Below are positions 52,201-62,534 of a stretch of DNA of 64,000 nt, one piece after another. Positions within the stretch are counted from its first letter, which is position 1, and every line of letters begins with the position of its first letter. Made by a program: the position numbers and the translations under genes. The DNA comes from Pseudomicrostroma phylloplanum (Eukaryota; Basidiomycota; Exobasidiomycetes; Microstromatales). The notes below the pieces were generated by a model that worked only from the letters and a program-made list of their open reading frames with translations, was not told the origin of the DNA and did no database searches. The stretch lies in the NCBI GenBank assembly GCA_039545275.1, contig BCHS01000008.1, forward strand, positions 372,001 to 436,000. The letters are read 5' to 3'.

Positions 52201-54603
52201 CTAAGCGACCAGCTTCTGCAACGCCTCTTCATACGCTCCCTTCAACCCCTCCAGCTGCTCATCGTCCACTTTGATCTTCTCAATCTTCCTCCCCTCACTC
52301 CTCTTGACACCAGCCTTGATCATCCCCTTGAAATGTCTCGCCTCCTGACTCTCTACCAAACTCCAACCTCTGCCCACCCTGCCCGCTCGAGCAGTCCGAC
52401 CGACACGGTGCACGTATTTGGCTACATCCACTGGCACGTCGTAGGAGATGACATTCTCCACCAGGGGCAGATCGATTCCGCGGGAGATGAGGTCCGAGGC
52501 GACGAGGATGTCTAGCTGGTCTGAGCGGAAGGAGGCGAGCAGCTCGCGACGTCGAGCAGGGGTGAGGTCGCTGGAGTAGTCTGCTACGCGCAACTTCTGC
52601 GAGTCCTTCCTCCCGGCGTGGCGAGCTTCGAGGAACAGGTTGAGCAGACGGACCAGACGGAGAGAGGAGTCGACGGACTTGGTGAAGATGAGAGTGCGAC
52701 GCATCCCTTGTCCGGCATTTTCCGGCTTTGGAGGATTGAGAAGGAGATTGATCAGGTGCAAAGGCTTGAGAGACGTGGGCACGACCAGCATGTACTCTTG
52801 CAATGTCGCAGGAAGTGTGAATTGCCCGGCACTGGACGTCACGCCTTCTCCTTCTCGCACCTCGTCGCGGACGTCGATGAAGACTGGGTCTCTCAGGCCC
52901 AGCTCGGAGAGCTTGCCCGGCTCTCGAGTGAGTGTAGCGGAGAACAGGAGCTTCTGAACAGTCGGCTTTGCCTCAGAAGGGTCACAAGCAGCATTGGATG
53001 TCGGCCGATGCAGCTTCTGGAGTTGATGTGTCGATAGAGCTGCCTTTTCAGAGAGCAATGAGTCGTTGTGACCCTCGATGCTGCTCCGAAGCCTTTGCGC
53101 CCAATCCTGAAAGCTTTGGCCAAGCAAGCGGTCAGCCTCATCGATGACGAGGAACCGCAGGTGCTGCAACGTGAAGCCGGGAGTCTCGTCGAGATGGTCG
53201 ATCAAGCGACCGGGCGTAGTGATGAGGATGTCGAGCTTGCTCTCCTTCGATGCTTCGTCGATCAGCAGCGTCTGCTCCTGTGCAAAGCTCTGAGCGCCAG
53301 TCGTTGTCCCCACGCGCAGACCAATGCCCTTGCAGAGTTGCTCTAGCGTCTCCTTGACCTGCGAGACGAGATCTCTTGTGGGGAGAACAATGAGAGCACG
53401 GAGTCGGATGACAATGCGTTCCTTCAGGAGTGTGACGATGGGGATTGAGTAGGCCAGTGTCTTTCCCGATCCAGTGGGAGCGGAGACACAGAGGTCCCGA
53501 GGCGGTGAGAAGGGAGATACGAAGGCTGACGTAGAGAGCAGATGAGGAATGACAGCCGCTTGCACAGCGAACCACTCTACTACTCCCATCTCCTTGACCC
53601 TCTTCGTAAGCGCCTCGTCCAGGCTGATACCTGCAATCGCATATGGATCCGATGATGCCATGGATCCATCTCGGGCAGTCAATGTCTGTCTCGTTGCAGG
53701 ATCTACCACCTTTGCCTCGACCATTCCTCGAGGCAGACCCTGCACCGCTAACGACCGCTGTGCCTCTGCTGAGAGCTTGTTAGATGGCTTATTCCTAACC
53801 AGCAGGCCCATACTCGGCCGCTCGTCTTGTTTCGACTCCTCTGCTTGAGGATGAGCAGCGGAAGTCTCACTGGACTCCTGAATGGTCTCGCTCGTTGCAG
53901 CTCCTCCGTCACTCTCGTCGTCAGAAGAGGACGAGGAGGACGAAGAGCTGTCGGAGTCGGACGAGGAGGAGTCGCTATCGCTCGAGGATGCCTCGGCTTG
54001 GGCTTCTGCAGCGGGAGTCACTGTCGCGGCGGTGGAAGTGGGAGCTTGACCACCTGTTGCGGCACTGGGCTTCGCCTGAGATGCCATGCTAACATCCTCG
54101 TCATCGCTTTCCCCCTCTGAGCTGTCCTCCGCTGTATCTGCATGCTTCGAATCTGCGCCTCCTGCCGTGACACCAGCTCCACTCGATGTTCCCGCCGCCT
54201 TGTTCCCACCCTTTGCCTTCTTCATTGCCTTCCTCTTCGACTTCTTCTTGTTGAGGTACCTCTGCTTGGCCTTTGTCTTCTCCCTCGGTGCGCCGGCCTT
54301 TGCAGCTGCCTTCTTGACCGATTGAGCGAGGATGGGGGCTGAAGCCAGGCGAGAGGGATGGATAGAGGGCCCTACTGGCTGATGTGAGGTAGGGGTAGAG
54401 GCTGTGGTGGAAGCTGAGGGCGCTGGCGTCACCCTGAGCGGTGTGGCTGTAGACGTTGATGGCGTGGCAGGTCCATCATCGGTAGGTGCTCGCTTGCGTT
54501 TGCGCTCGGCCAGAGCAGCAAGGCGGGAGGATGAGGCAGCGGCGTTCTGGTTGGACTGCTGACCACCGCCAACGGTAGCGTCGAAGCGGTTGACGGTGAG
54601 CAT
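52201..54603 (-). CDS. DBP6: DEAD-box RNA helicase DBP6/DDX51-like
   Basis: A single minus-strand exon of 800 codons. Dbp6 is needed for early assembly of the 60S ribosomal subunit in the nucleolus. The N-terminal ~270 residues are low complexity with Lys-rich (KKKSKRKAMKKAKGG) and Ser/Asp-rich stretches. Helicase motifs are complete: I APTGSGKT (K381), Ia PTRDL, Ib TPGR, II DEAD (from D488), III SAT, IV-like LIFTKSVDSS, V SDLISRGIDLP and VI YVHRVGRTARAG. The region before motif I (WFAVQAAVIPHLL) and the linker to motif I match the DDX51 group better than other DEAD proteins. ATG 54603 opens with MLTVNRFD, as in the family. Confidence 0.92.
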   Translation of the reverse strand: MLTVNRFDATVGGGQQSNQNAAASSSRLAALAERKRKRAPTDDGPATPSTSTATPLRVTPAPSASTTASTPTSHQPVGPSIHPSRLASAPILAQSVKKAAAKAGAPREKTKAKQRYLNKKKSKRKAMKKAKGGNKAAGTSSGAGVTAGGADSKHADTAEDSSEGESDDEDVSMASQAKPSAATGGQAPTSTAATVTPAAEAQAEASSSDSDSSSSDSDSSSSSSSSSDDESDGGAATSETIQESSETSAAHPQAEESKQDERPSMGLLVRNKPSNKLSAEAQRSLAVQGLPRGMVEAKVVDPATRQTLTARDGSMASSDPYAIAGISLDEALTKRVKEMGVVEWFAVQAAVIPHLLSTSAFVSPFSPPRDLCVSAPTGSGKTLAYSIPIVTLLKERIVIRLRALIVLPTRDLVSQVKETLEQLCKGIGLRVGTTTGAQSFAQEQTLLIDEASKESKLDILITTPGRLIDHLDETPGFTLQHLRFLVIDEADRLLGQSFQDWAQRLRSSIEGHNDSLLSEKAALSTHQLQKLHRPTSNAACDPSEAKPTVQKLLFSATLTREPGKLSELGLRDPVFIDVRDEVREGEGVTSSAGQFTLPATLQEYMLVVPTSLKPLHLINLLLNPPKPENAGQGMRRTLIFTKSVDSSLRLVRLLNLFLEARHAGRKDSQKLRVADYSSDLTPARRRELLASFRSDQLDILVASDLISRGIDLPLVENVISYDVPVDVAKYVHRVGRTARAGRVGRGWSLVESQEARHFKGMIKAGVKRSEGRKIEKIKVDDEQLEGLKGAYEEALQKLVA

Positions 54604-54868
54604 GTTGACGACGGAGAGAGGACACAGATGTTCGAGGCGAGGGCTGGACTGTGAATCGTCGTGCCGCTGGACAGTATCCGGCTACGAGAAGTTCTGGAGG
54701 AGCAAGACGGAAGTGGCTTCGACTCGGCTCTGGCCCAAAATTTGGCTGTGCGCAAAGCGGCGTCTGTTCGCTCCACCCAGTCAGTCCAGTCAGTCAGTCA
54801 GCAGCGAGGCAGATCAACCGATCTTCCTAAGTGATCACCACCGCACTTATACACTAATAACAGCAATA
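54604..54868. promoter_or_regulatory. Divergent promoter region with CAGT repeat
   Basis: 265 bp between DBP6 and the small membrane protein. A (CAGT)n microsatellite with one interruption lies at 54778-54801. Confidence 0.5.
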
Positions 54869-55193
54869 ATGGCAGACCCAAGCTACCTGTGAGCAGCAGC
54901 GATATGATAGGCACCTCCCCTATCAACTGGGCCGGCGACTGACACTCGACACTGTCTCCATCCATTCCTTATACAGCAACGCCCAGCCAGGCTTCCTCAA
55001 TGCACAGGGACGAAGGGGACCCGCCCCTCCCCCCAAGTCCTCCAATCCTCTGGTGCGCTTCTGGAACGAGGAGATTGTCAACCCCGAGAAGCAACCTGGG
55101 AACATGGCCATCGCTTGGGGAGTCGCAGTGGCACTCGCTGGCATCACTGTCATCAGGACAGTCGGAAAGGACCTGCTGGTGCCTGCATTCTAA
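54869..55193 (+). CDS. 78-residue single-pass membrane protein, probably mitochondrial
   Basis: Two exons, 54869-54888 (20 nt) and 54977-55193, split by an 88-bp intron (GTGAGC...TACAG), give 78 residues. The N-terminus MADPSYLNAQPGFLN is polar; a basic/proline segment (RRGPAPPPKSSNP) precedes RFWNEEIVNPEKQPGN, and a hydrophobic helix (MAIAWGVAVALAGITVI) lies near the C-terminus. This layout resembles small mitochondrial membrane proteins, but I cannot assign one with confidence. The frame, clean splice sites and tail-anchored layout support a real gene that an ORF-length cutoff would miss. Confidence 0.75.
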
Positions 55194-55912
55194 GTAGCGC
55201 TGGCTGAGCTGGACGCAAAGGACGAGGAGGATGGGAAGCGAAGGGGCGGGCGCAGCATCAAGATACCGTCAACGCTGCTGCCGACGCTATGAGCAAAGGA
55301 CGACCAAAGAAGGGCCCTTCATCCTGAAAGGTCAATGTACACCGGACCGTACCAAGTAGCTATACATACCATCACTTCCTCTTCGTCCGCCCCTGCTCCA
55401 TAGAGTGGACGTGAGTTGGTGTCCTGGCGGAAAAAACGGTAAGACTGGTCGCAGAAGAGATCTAGTGCGCCAGGTAAGACAGGTGCAAAATCGTGGGAGT
55501 AGTCCCGGGAAATCCAGCAACAGCGATCAAAGCAGGCGGATTTGTTTTGCCAAAGATTTGCATACAAGGAGTTCCAAAAGATACAAGACCTTCACCGCCC
55601 CCATCCTGCTCCGTCTGTCTATGTTTATTAGACCAGCGGCCACCGCACGCACAGTCTCCTGACCCTCCCCTCACCTGAGTCCCGCGTCCCACCCAAGCCC
55701 CTCCTCTTGCGCGCCATGAAGGGTCTCCGCTACCGACTCTTCCATGCCGCTTTGCAGGTTGTTAGGGTGTTTCATCTCACCAACCTCTCAGTCAGGTCGA
55801 TACCGAGCAATGACCGCAATCGTGCTGGACAGATGAAGCCTTGACCAGACCGGTCGCTGAGCTCTGCCCACCTGCCCACCTGCCAATCTCTCTACCCGTC
55901 TTCCCTATCCTT
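55194..55912. other. Convergent 3' region, 0.72 kb, no gene seen
   Basis: Between the small membrane protein and ceramide synthase genes. Short open frames on both strands lack protein-like features. I checked for tRNA-like arms and saw none. Confidence 0.6.
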
Positions 55913-57254
55913 TTAGTCCTTCTTGACAGCCTTCTGATCGCCACCCTCAGCTCCCTCCTCGTACTCTCCTTCCTCTCTGACATCGGACAATGTAATGCCC
56001 CTAATCGAGCGGATCATGATGCGCCACATGAGGTAGTACCAGAAGAGGTTGAGGAGCAGCAAGAGGAAGAGAGGCGTGAAGACCTGGTACCTCATCCATG
56101 GCACCAGCCACCAACCCTTTTCTGGGTTCCACTCGAGGGTGTGCGAGGGGACTTGGTCCAGCATCTTGTACCAGACGGACAGGAGCGTCTTGGCCGAGAG
56201 GTAGATGCGGAAGTAGGACCAGACGCACATGAAGAGGGCAAAGACTACCGTCGTCGTCTTCTCCAGGGCGAGGTAGTTGAGTCCCTTGGACAGGGCGAGC
56301 CAGGCGTCGGGGACATCCATGCAGACGAAGACGGTCGTACCGATCATGGTCAGGTTGATGAGGTACGACCAGTAGATCAGCCACAGGGTGACGATGTGGT
56401 GTGCAATGAGCTCATAGTAGTCCTTGCGAGGCTTCTCAAGCCTCAGTAGCATAATCAGGGCCTGTTGCAGCCAGTAGGAGAACTGCAGCAGATAATAGAG
56501 CTTCAGCTCCGGCCGCATCTGCCAGTGCGGGTACTTTATCCATAGATGCTGCAGATCAAACCACCAACTTTCTTGGAAGGACATGACATACTGTGGAGGA
56601 GACAAGATAGAGGACTGAGTTCAGCGCTGGTCCATCCGCTCATGCAGCTTCAGCAGACGCAGCACTCACAAGGCCAAAGGCTCCGAAGGTTCCCCAGTAC
56701 AAGAATGCATAACCCTGCTCCATCAGCCTGACCTGCTTCGTCTCATTTGTGATTCCCCACCACACCGCGAACGGTTTCCAGACGTAGAGGACAGTAGCCT
56801 GTCGAATAAAGCTCCAGACGATGATGTAAAAGAGGACAAAGCAGACGTCCAGCCAGCCCTTTTGATATCGCAGCGTGTCCCCATTCAGCGCAGTCTTGGG
56901 GTCTTCAAAGATGACTTGCGACACGGGCACCTTGTGAGAGATGAAGAGGAAAGGTTCGAACGGATTTGCTACCTTTGGTGTGAAGAGTTGCCAATTGATG
57001 TATCCCAGGATAAAGACCGAAGCGATCTTTGCAGATGCGGAAGGGGAGATCATCCATCGCATCGTGTACACGTCTTGGAAGAACGTGTTGGCGGCTTTGG
57101 GCTTGTTGCGCTCACTTGGACTCGGCTCTGTCCCTGTCGATGGGGACGCCATGGTGTCCACTACCTGACTGACAGACGTCCGTCTTGCATGACCGGGCCG
57201 CTTGGCATCAGGAGTGGAAGGAAGGGCAGAGGAGGAGGCGGAAGCAGAGGACAT
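55913..57254 (-). CDS. LAC1: Ceramide synthase LAG1/LAC1
   Basis: Minus-strand exons 57254-56670 and 56590-55913 give 420 residues; the intron is 79 bp. The ER enzyme N-acylates sphingoid bases with acyl-CoA. The TRAM/LAG1/CLN8 domain has multiple hydrophobic helices. The Lag1 motif is visible from H259-H260 (HHIVTLWLIYWSYLIN) through DVPDAWLALSKGLNY. FQESWWFDLQHLWIKYPH and MRPELKLYYLLQ precede it. The N-terminus is cytosolic, Ser-rich; the C-terminus is acidic with a KKD end, close to a dilysine-type ER signal. The name LAG1 would be equally valid. It is divergent from GPI2. Confidence 0.95.
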
Positions 57255-57656
57255 GCTGGGCGAGGTTGCCGTAGCCCGATCGAGGAAGGCAGAAGGAGGT
57301 GAGAAGCGCCTGGAGAGAGCGAGAGATTCTTGCGAGCCCTATCGGTCTGAATCTGTTCGCCTTCCTTAGCTCTGGATAGCTTCGCGTGTGTTTGGCCTTT
57401 GTCGTTGGTATTGACGTGTTTGACCCGCCGGTAAGCTTCAAAGGGCCCGAGCGGGACGGGGACACTGGCAAGCGAAGGAGTCGAAGAGTGACATTTGGCG
57501 CGCGCCTGTGATTCGGCGCCTGAGGCCTCCCTGTGCCTGAACCTCGATCATGGTCCTTCGCACCCCTCAATTGAACCGTTTGAACTTCTCGCCGTCCTTC
57601 CTCGAAGTGCCAGTGACGACGACGACGACGACGATGAGGTTCAGCATCTCTCGAAC
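57255..57656. promoter_or_regulatory. Divergent promoter, ceramide synthase / GPI2, with GAC repeat
   Basis: 402 bp between opposed start codons. A short (GAC)6 tract lies at 57615-57632. The frame leading into GPI2 is open but has no in-frame ATG before 57657. Confidence 0.5.
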
Positions 57657-58661
57657 ATGTCCGTAGCCGCGCCCAGCAGCTCTGCGACCCCCTCCCCCCA
57701 CACGCGCATACCCAGACGGCGCGTCCTCTACGAGCATCAGATTGGCGGCCTCTCGATCGAAGATGACATCCCTCTGGCCAACGTGACCAGGGTCGACCCG
57801 CCGAGTGCGCTTGGTATTGCCATTGCGCTATCCCCACTCATCCAGAGCATCAATGTCATCGTCATCTTCCTCCAAATCTTTCAGAGGCTGGAACAAGGTG
57901 CTCTGCGACCAGCTGCCCTCATCCTGGCATGTCTGGCATCCCTTCTCGCAGCAAAAATGACATGGACTCTGTTCCTGCATCGCTGGAGTGGCAAGGGCGG
58001 GGTCACAGCGCTAGGTAAGCGCCCGTCCTCATCGCCATCCATGGTCGTCTCTTTTGCGATCCTACTCTTGCTTCTGTATGCGCTCTCTCCGGTCCTCAAG
58101 ACTCTCACCGAAGCAACGGCGAATGATACCATCTATCCCCTTTCTTTTATGCTCTTCGGGCTTCACATCTGTCTCGGCAACAACACGATGGCCAGATCGA
58201 TCGGCAAGCAAAAGAGAAGCTCGGGGCAAATGGATGGTTTGGACTCTCGGACGGCATCGTTCTCGACTTCTGAGCAGCCACCTCAGCTCTTCTCGGCTCT
58301 AAGCCTCAATGCAGCCACTTCTGCCTCGCTCGTCCTGGCATCTCGTCTACCGTCAAATGCACACGTCTTTGCGCTCCTCTTTGCCTCCGTACTGTGCTTC
58401 GCACTCTTCCCGATCTCCGTCAGGGGAATTCAGAGCGTAAAGCTCAGGTTGGCAATCAGTGCGCTCTTGGTGCCCCTGGCGGTTGTTCTGACGTGGCCGG
58501 TATCGAGGACAATGTGCGTGGTGGACGTGGGACTGAACGGATTCGTACTGGGCGTGGTGCCCTTCTGGATGAAAGCGGCGAGCAAAGGTAAGGTCAAGTA
58601 CGATGGGCCGTGGAGGGTTGCGAAGCCTCAGCTCAGGAGACGGAGGTACTCTGCATTGTAA
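57657..58661 (+). CDS. GPI2: GPI-GlcNAc transferase subunit GPI2/PIG-C
   Basis: A single exon of 334 codons, beginning at ATG 57657, the first in-frame ATG. Gpi2 is a membrane subunit of the ER complex that transfers GlcNAc to phosphatidylinositol, the first step of GPI anchor synthesis. Several hydrophobic helices are visible (IAIALSPLIQSINVIVIFLQ, VVSFAILLLLLYALSPVL, HVFALLFASVLCFALFP). Family landmarks are RRRVLYEHQ near the N-terminus, LTEATANDTIYPLSFMLFG, SLNAATSASLVLASRLPS, and KYDGPWRVAKPQL at the C-terminus. Length is slightly above the usual 280-300 residues because of a Ser-rich start and a loop after the fourth helix. Confidence 0.92.
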   Translation: MSVAAPSSSATPSPHTRIPRRRVLYEHQIGGLSIEDDIPLANVTRVDPPSALGIAIALSPLIQSINVIVIFLQIFQRLEQGALRPAALILACLASLLAAKMTWTLFLHRWSGKGGVTALGKRPSSSPSMVVSFAILLLLLYALSPVLKTLTEATANDTIYPLSFMLFGLHICLGNNTMARSIGKQKRSSGQMDGLDSRTASFSTSEQPPQLFSALSLNAATSASLVLASRLPSNAHVFALLFASVLCFALFPISVRGIQSVKLRLAISALLVPLAVVLTWPVSRTMCVVDVGLNGFVLGVVPFWMKAASKGKVKYDGPWRVAKPQLRRRRYSAL

Positions 58662-58719
58662 TTCAGCAGCCCAGTTCGAATGTACATCTTACAACACCAT
58701 CCCGTCCTTGTGGGTCCCT

Positions 58720-59533
58720 TTATAGCTTCCACCCGGTTAGCTCGACATCCTCGCTCGGGCTCTGTGCATCGCCTAGGCCCTTGCGTGCCGTTGTACCGAT
58801 CAATTGCTCAATTGCCTGCGTGACCTCCTTCACCTTGTTACTGTCTGGATAGCACACTGTCAAACAAAGTCGAAGGTGACAGTCTTCAGCTTCTCTCCTT
58901 TCAGATGATCCGATTCGATTCTCTCATGCTCTCCCTACTCACTATCCCACTGCTTCCCATTGCGAGGGTAACTTCCGATCATCGTAAAACCCCCTCGGTC
59001 CTGCAGGGCGCGATGCGAATATCCAGCCGGCAGCAGCAGCACGTCTCCCGTCGAAACGTCCAGCGTCGTCCATGTCCCCGCTTCGTCTGACTTCTCACCC
59101 CCGGGCCCTGCAGAGCTGCTGACGCTGCCGCTACTCAGATGGCTGGCAATGTCGTCTGCGCCGCCCAGGAGGAGGGTGGCGGAGCCTTTGATGATGGAGA
59201 GGAGCTCGTGCGTCTGAGTCACACAGAGCATTGAGGGGGTAAGCGTCAGTCTCTGTCTCTCCTCGGGTCACACTCCTTCCTTGCCGCCCGCCCAGCTCAG
59301 CTCACAGTGCTATGAAAGTGCGCCTCCTTGTACATGGGGAAAGTCCACTGCGGGTCCCACCCCCTCTGGCTCAATCGCTCTTTTACCCCCTGTGATCCAC
59401 CCGAGCCGGAGCCCGAGGCAAGGAGAGAAGAGAAGAGGCCTGGCCAGAAGAGGGCTGGGAGATGATGTGGGGCGCCATTGGGAGCGGCTCCGTCTGACTT
59501 GAGGAGCAGTTGGCGCACGGAGGTAGAGGCCAT
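58720..59533 (-). CDS. Cupin protein, YjlB-like
   Basis: Minus-strand exons 59533-59306, 59213-58943 and 58856-58720 give 211 residues; introns are 92 and 86 bp. A single cupin barrel is visible: HFHST joined across intron 1 to THELLSIIKGSA (metal ligand set H72, H74, H78, E79 region), LLLGG, GDVLLLPAGYSHRAL and FTMIGSYP. Exon 3 restores QWDMCYPDSNK, a motif of bacterial YjlB-like cupins, and ends in ELTGWKL. The biochemical function of this group is not established. GPI2 ends only 58 bp away in the convergent direction. Without exon 3 the second exon would end in an early stop; the splice was chosen because the WDM motif then appears in frame. Confidence 0.82.
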
Positions 59534-59948
59534 GCTTGGCGGCTGGTGCTATTGCAGTCGTTGTTGCTGCTGCTGCTGCTGCTGGCTTGATCAGATCAGG
59601 AGGCTCGAGGTAGCCGTGGGAGGAAAGGGGAGGCGGAAGATAGTCAGTGGGCGTTACCATGGTGGAGGGCGCTCCACTTCGCTTGAGAGCGAGCACCTCA
59701 CTACGACAACGACGACAACCTCGCATAAGCATCTGAGAGAGGCTCATTCAGTACACGATGCACGCATATGCATACACAGGACGTCCAGCTCGAGGTATCT
59801 TCATCGTAGCTTCACGAGACACAGACATGTGAACAGTCAAAGCCCTATGAGGTTGTGATCGTTATGGAGAGACCACGACGAGAAAAGTACAATGTATGTG
59901 CGGGAGGTGGTAATGAGAGGTAACGAAGCGAAAGAGAGCAGACGTCCC
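59534..59948. other. Intergenic region with CTG repeat, 0.41 kb
   Basis: Promoter of the cupin gene and 3' flank of RPL32. A (TTG)2(CTG)6 tract lies at 59561-59584, in the cupin 5' UTR or promoter. Confidence 0.6.
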
Positions 59949-61043
59949 TTAAGCCTCCACAGCACGGACACGGGCGTTGGCGTTGGTGACCTTGACACCG
60001 AGAACCTTGGCCCTGTAAGAAGAGAGATGATGAAACGTGTCGTCAGTGACCTGTCTAGGAATGCCACGACACAATCACGAATAGCCTGCCCGATTCCCTC
60101 TCTGCACACGGTTCGTCCAACAACGTTGGCGGACCTGTTTCTTCCCGCAGGACAACGCCCGAGTCTGCCTTGCCCGACAACCCAGCCCCACCTGCTGCAC
60201 CATCTACCGATATAGGGGATCTTGTGATACTCACTTCTCGAGGATAGCAATGCGCTTCTTGGACGAGACGTTTGCGGCGATCTCGGCGGCGAAGGTGTTG
60301 TTGTGCCTGTGAGAGTAAGGAAGGCGATGTTGGTCTCTGTCAGCATCGCTGTCTGCAGAGACTTATTTGGCGATCCGTGGCAGCATTTCCCTTTTCGTGC
60401 TCTGCCCTGTTTCTTTCATCCCAGTAAGCTGCGTCACCTGCCCGTCCAGCTTCAACCCTTCAGAACCGGCCCTGTACCGCCATATGACCCATGCCGGAGG
60501 TCATTCAGTGATGAGCGAGCGGCAGTTGCTGCTACTCGTGAGCCACTGAACATGTAGCTGGGCAGAACCCTATGCCTGGCCCCAGTCTTAGGCCTTTTCT
60601 GCTGTTCTCTGCCCTTCCTTCCTCGAGCTCTATGACTGCCTGACCCTCTCCTCGCATCAACCTGACCTAACATCCCGCTGCTGAGAATCGTCTCTCACAA
60701 TACCCACATGAGGAGGAGGTCGACGTCCCTGGTGTTAGAGACCACCAGACGACGCAGTCCATTGGGCATCATGTGACGGGTCTTCTTGTTGGAACCGTAA
60801 CCGATGGAGCACATGGGGGTGACCGAGCGGAAACGACGTCGGACGGCCGAGTCGATACCCCTAGGCTTCCTCCAGCTCTCTCCGACACGCTTGTAGCGGT
60901 CAGAGTCTAATCAGATGGAAAGGGAAAGGAGAGTAGTTGTGTCGATCAGCATGCTGTACGGTCATGCCGGACCTTCGGATGTGCTGCCTTGACTCACGGT
61001 GCCTCTTGAACTTGGCAGTCCTCTTCTTGACGATGACAGGCAT
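59949..61043 (-). CDS. RPL32: 60S ribosomal protein L32 (eL32)
   Basis: Four minus-strand exons, 61043-60998, 60906-60708, 60306-60235 and 60012-59949, give 126 residues. Introns are 91, 401 and 222 bp, the second starting with GTGGGT. The protein is complete: [82 protein letters not shown] and [14 protein letters not shown]. The exon 2 donor was placed at AT|GTGGGT because only this gives [13 protein letters not shown] in frame. Codon bias is strong, as in ERG6 and RPL16. It shares a divergent promoter with RPL16. Confidence 0.96.
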
Positions 61044-61475
61044 TTCTGAAAGCGAGAATAAAGAAGGTCAGAAGGAGTCCTAGTGTGCGAAGATGTTCAC
61101 AATGACGGGTGATGATGCTCACTGTGTGATGGGTCTTGAAGGGGGGAATGGGTGGTAGGAGAGAGGGAGGAGGCGAGGCGAGCGTCGAAGATTTTGGTCT
61201 GAGTGTGGTGTGCCAGGCCGAGCCGCCCCGCCTGGCCGCCTGGCTGCGTGTGGTGCCCGCCTGCGTCTGGCGCCTCTGCGTTTGTTGCGCGCGGTGGCTC
61301 TTCCTCTGCGGACCTCCCGCGAGAAGGGCTCCCTCCGCCGGGCAGCCTGCACGCCGTGCGCCTGAGGCCTGGCGAGACAAGAATTCTCAGTCCTGCCCTT
61401 CCTCTCCTCGTTTCTCGATATCATCACCATCATCATCATCCCTCCCCCCATCATCGAACCAAGTACATCCTCACA
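61044..61475. promoter_or_regulatory. Bidirectional promoter of RPL32 and RPL16
   Basis: 432 bp between two ribosomal protein start codons. The centre (about 61195-61370) is GC-rich with TGGTG/GCCTGG-like repeats; the RPL16 side is CT/CAT-rich. The arrangement suggests co-regulation. No named factor site is assigned. Confidence 0.6.
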
Positions 61476-62534
61476 ATGGTTCAGTCCGGCACCCCCATCA
61501 TCGTGGACGGAAAGGGACACCTCCTCGGTCGTCTCGCCTCCGTCATCGCCAAGGAGATCCTGAACGGTCAGAAGGTTACCGTTGTCCGATGCGAGGAGGT
61601 CAACGTATCTGGCAGCTTCTTCAGGAACAAGGTTAGTCTCGACTCTCCTGTACCCAAGCAGGGCGTAGCGACCAGATGTATCAAAGGCATGGGCTTTGAG
61701 GAGGGCTGGATAGCGGCAGATGGGATGAGCTGAGATGCAGCAGGGCGACTGCGTGGAGAGGAGGCCAGTACAACATGGACGGTGTAGCGAAGGCATCCTC
61801 TGCTCATCTTAAGGCCTTATGTTCACTGGGATAGCATAGGAGTCGCTGTTGGTCATGCAGATGGACGACTGCAGCGGCAGACAGCGGACAGACTAGTGGT
61901 CATGGCTATGCGAAGGTTGGGGTATGGAATCGGGATCGGCAGAAGGTTCTTGACATCAGACTCAGACATGCAGTCATGCTGCTGGGTCATATAGTCATGT
62001 TGCCGGCGATACGGTCCCATTGGCAAAGATGTTCAATTGGAGACAACAATCACTCACACCTCACTATACTCGTTCTCCCCCTTCCAGCTGAAGTACCACG
62101 TCTACCTGCACAGGCGTCACGTCGTCAAGCCCACTCGCTCCGGTCCCTTCCACCACCGAGCTCCTTCTCGTATCCTCTACAAGACCATCCGAGGAATGGT
62201 GCCCCACAAGACTGCCCGTGGTGCTGCCGCCCTTGAGCGTCTGAAGCTGTACGAGGGTATGCCCCCTCCCTACGACCGCAAGAAGAAGATGGTCATCCCC
62301 GCTGCTCTGCGCGTGCTCCGCCTGAAGCCCGGCCGCAAGTACGCCACCATCAAGCGTATCTCACACGAGGTCGGTTGGAACCACAAGGACACCGTTGACA
62401 AGCTGGAGCAGAAGAGGAAGATCAAGGCACAGGCTTACAACGAGCGCAGGGTGGCTTCGCTCAAGAAGCGTGCTGCTGGCAAGGAGGCCGCTGGTGCCGA
62501 GCTCAACCAGAAGCTCGCCGTCTACGGTCTATAA
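61476..62534 (+). CDS. RPL16: 60S ribosomal protein L16/L13a (uL13)
   Basis: Exons 61476-61631 and 62088-62534 give 200 residues; the intron is 456 bp with GTTAGT donor and CTTCCAG acceptor. The uL13 fold is visible: [37 protein letters not shown], then after the intron [54 protein letters not shown] and [18 protein letters not shown]. The length matches fungal uL13. The intron is several times longer than most others in the window. Strong codon bias indicates high expression. Confidence 0.97.

Noticed and set aside
55194..55912. Possible tRNA or short gene in the convergent gap.
   Set aside because: No pair of A/B-box-like sequences or cloverleaf arms could be found by eye, and short frames lack protein features.
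60505..60552. GTGATGA ... CTGA spacing on the plus strand within RPL32 intron 2, resembling a C/D-box snoRNA.
   Set aside because: It is antisense to the host gene, only about 36 nt lie between the boxes, and the flanks do not form a terminal stem.
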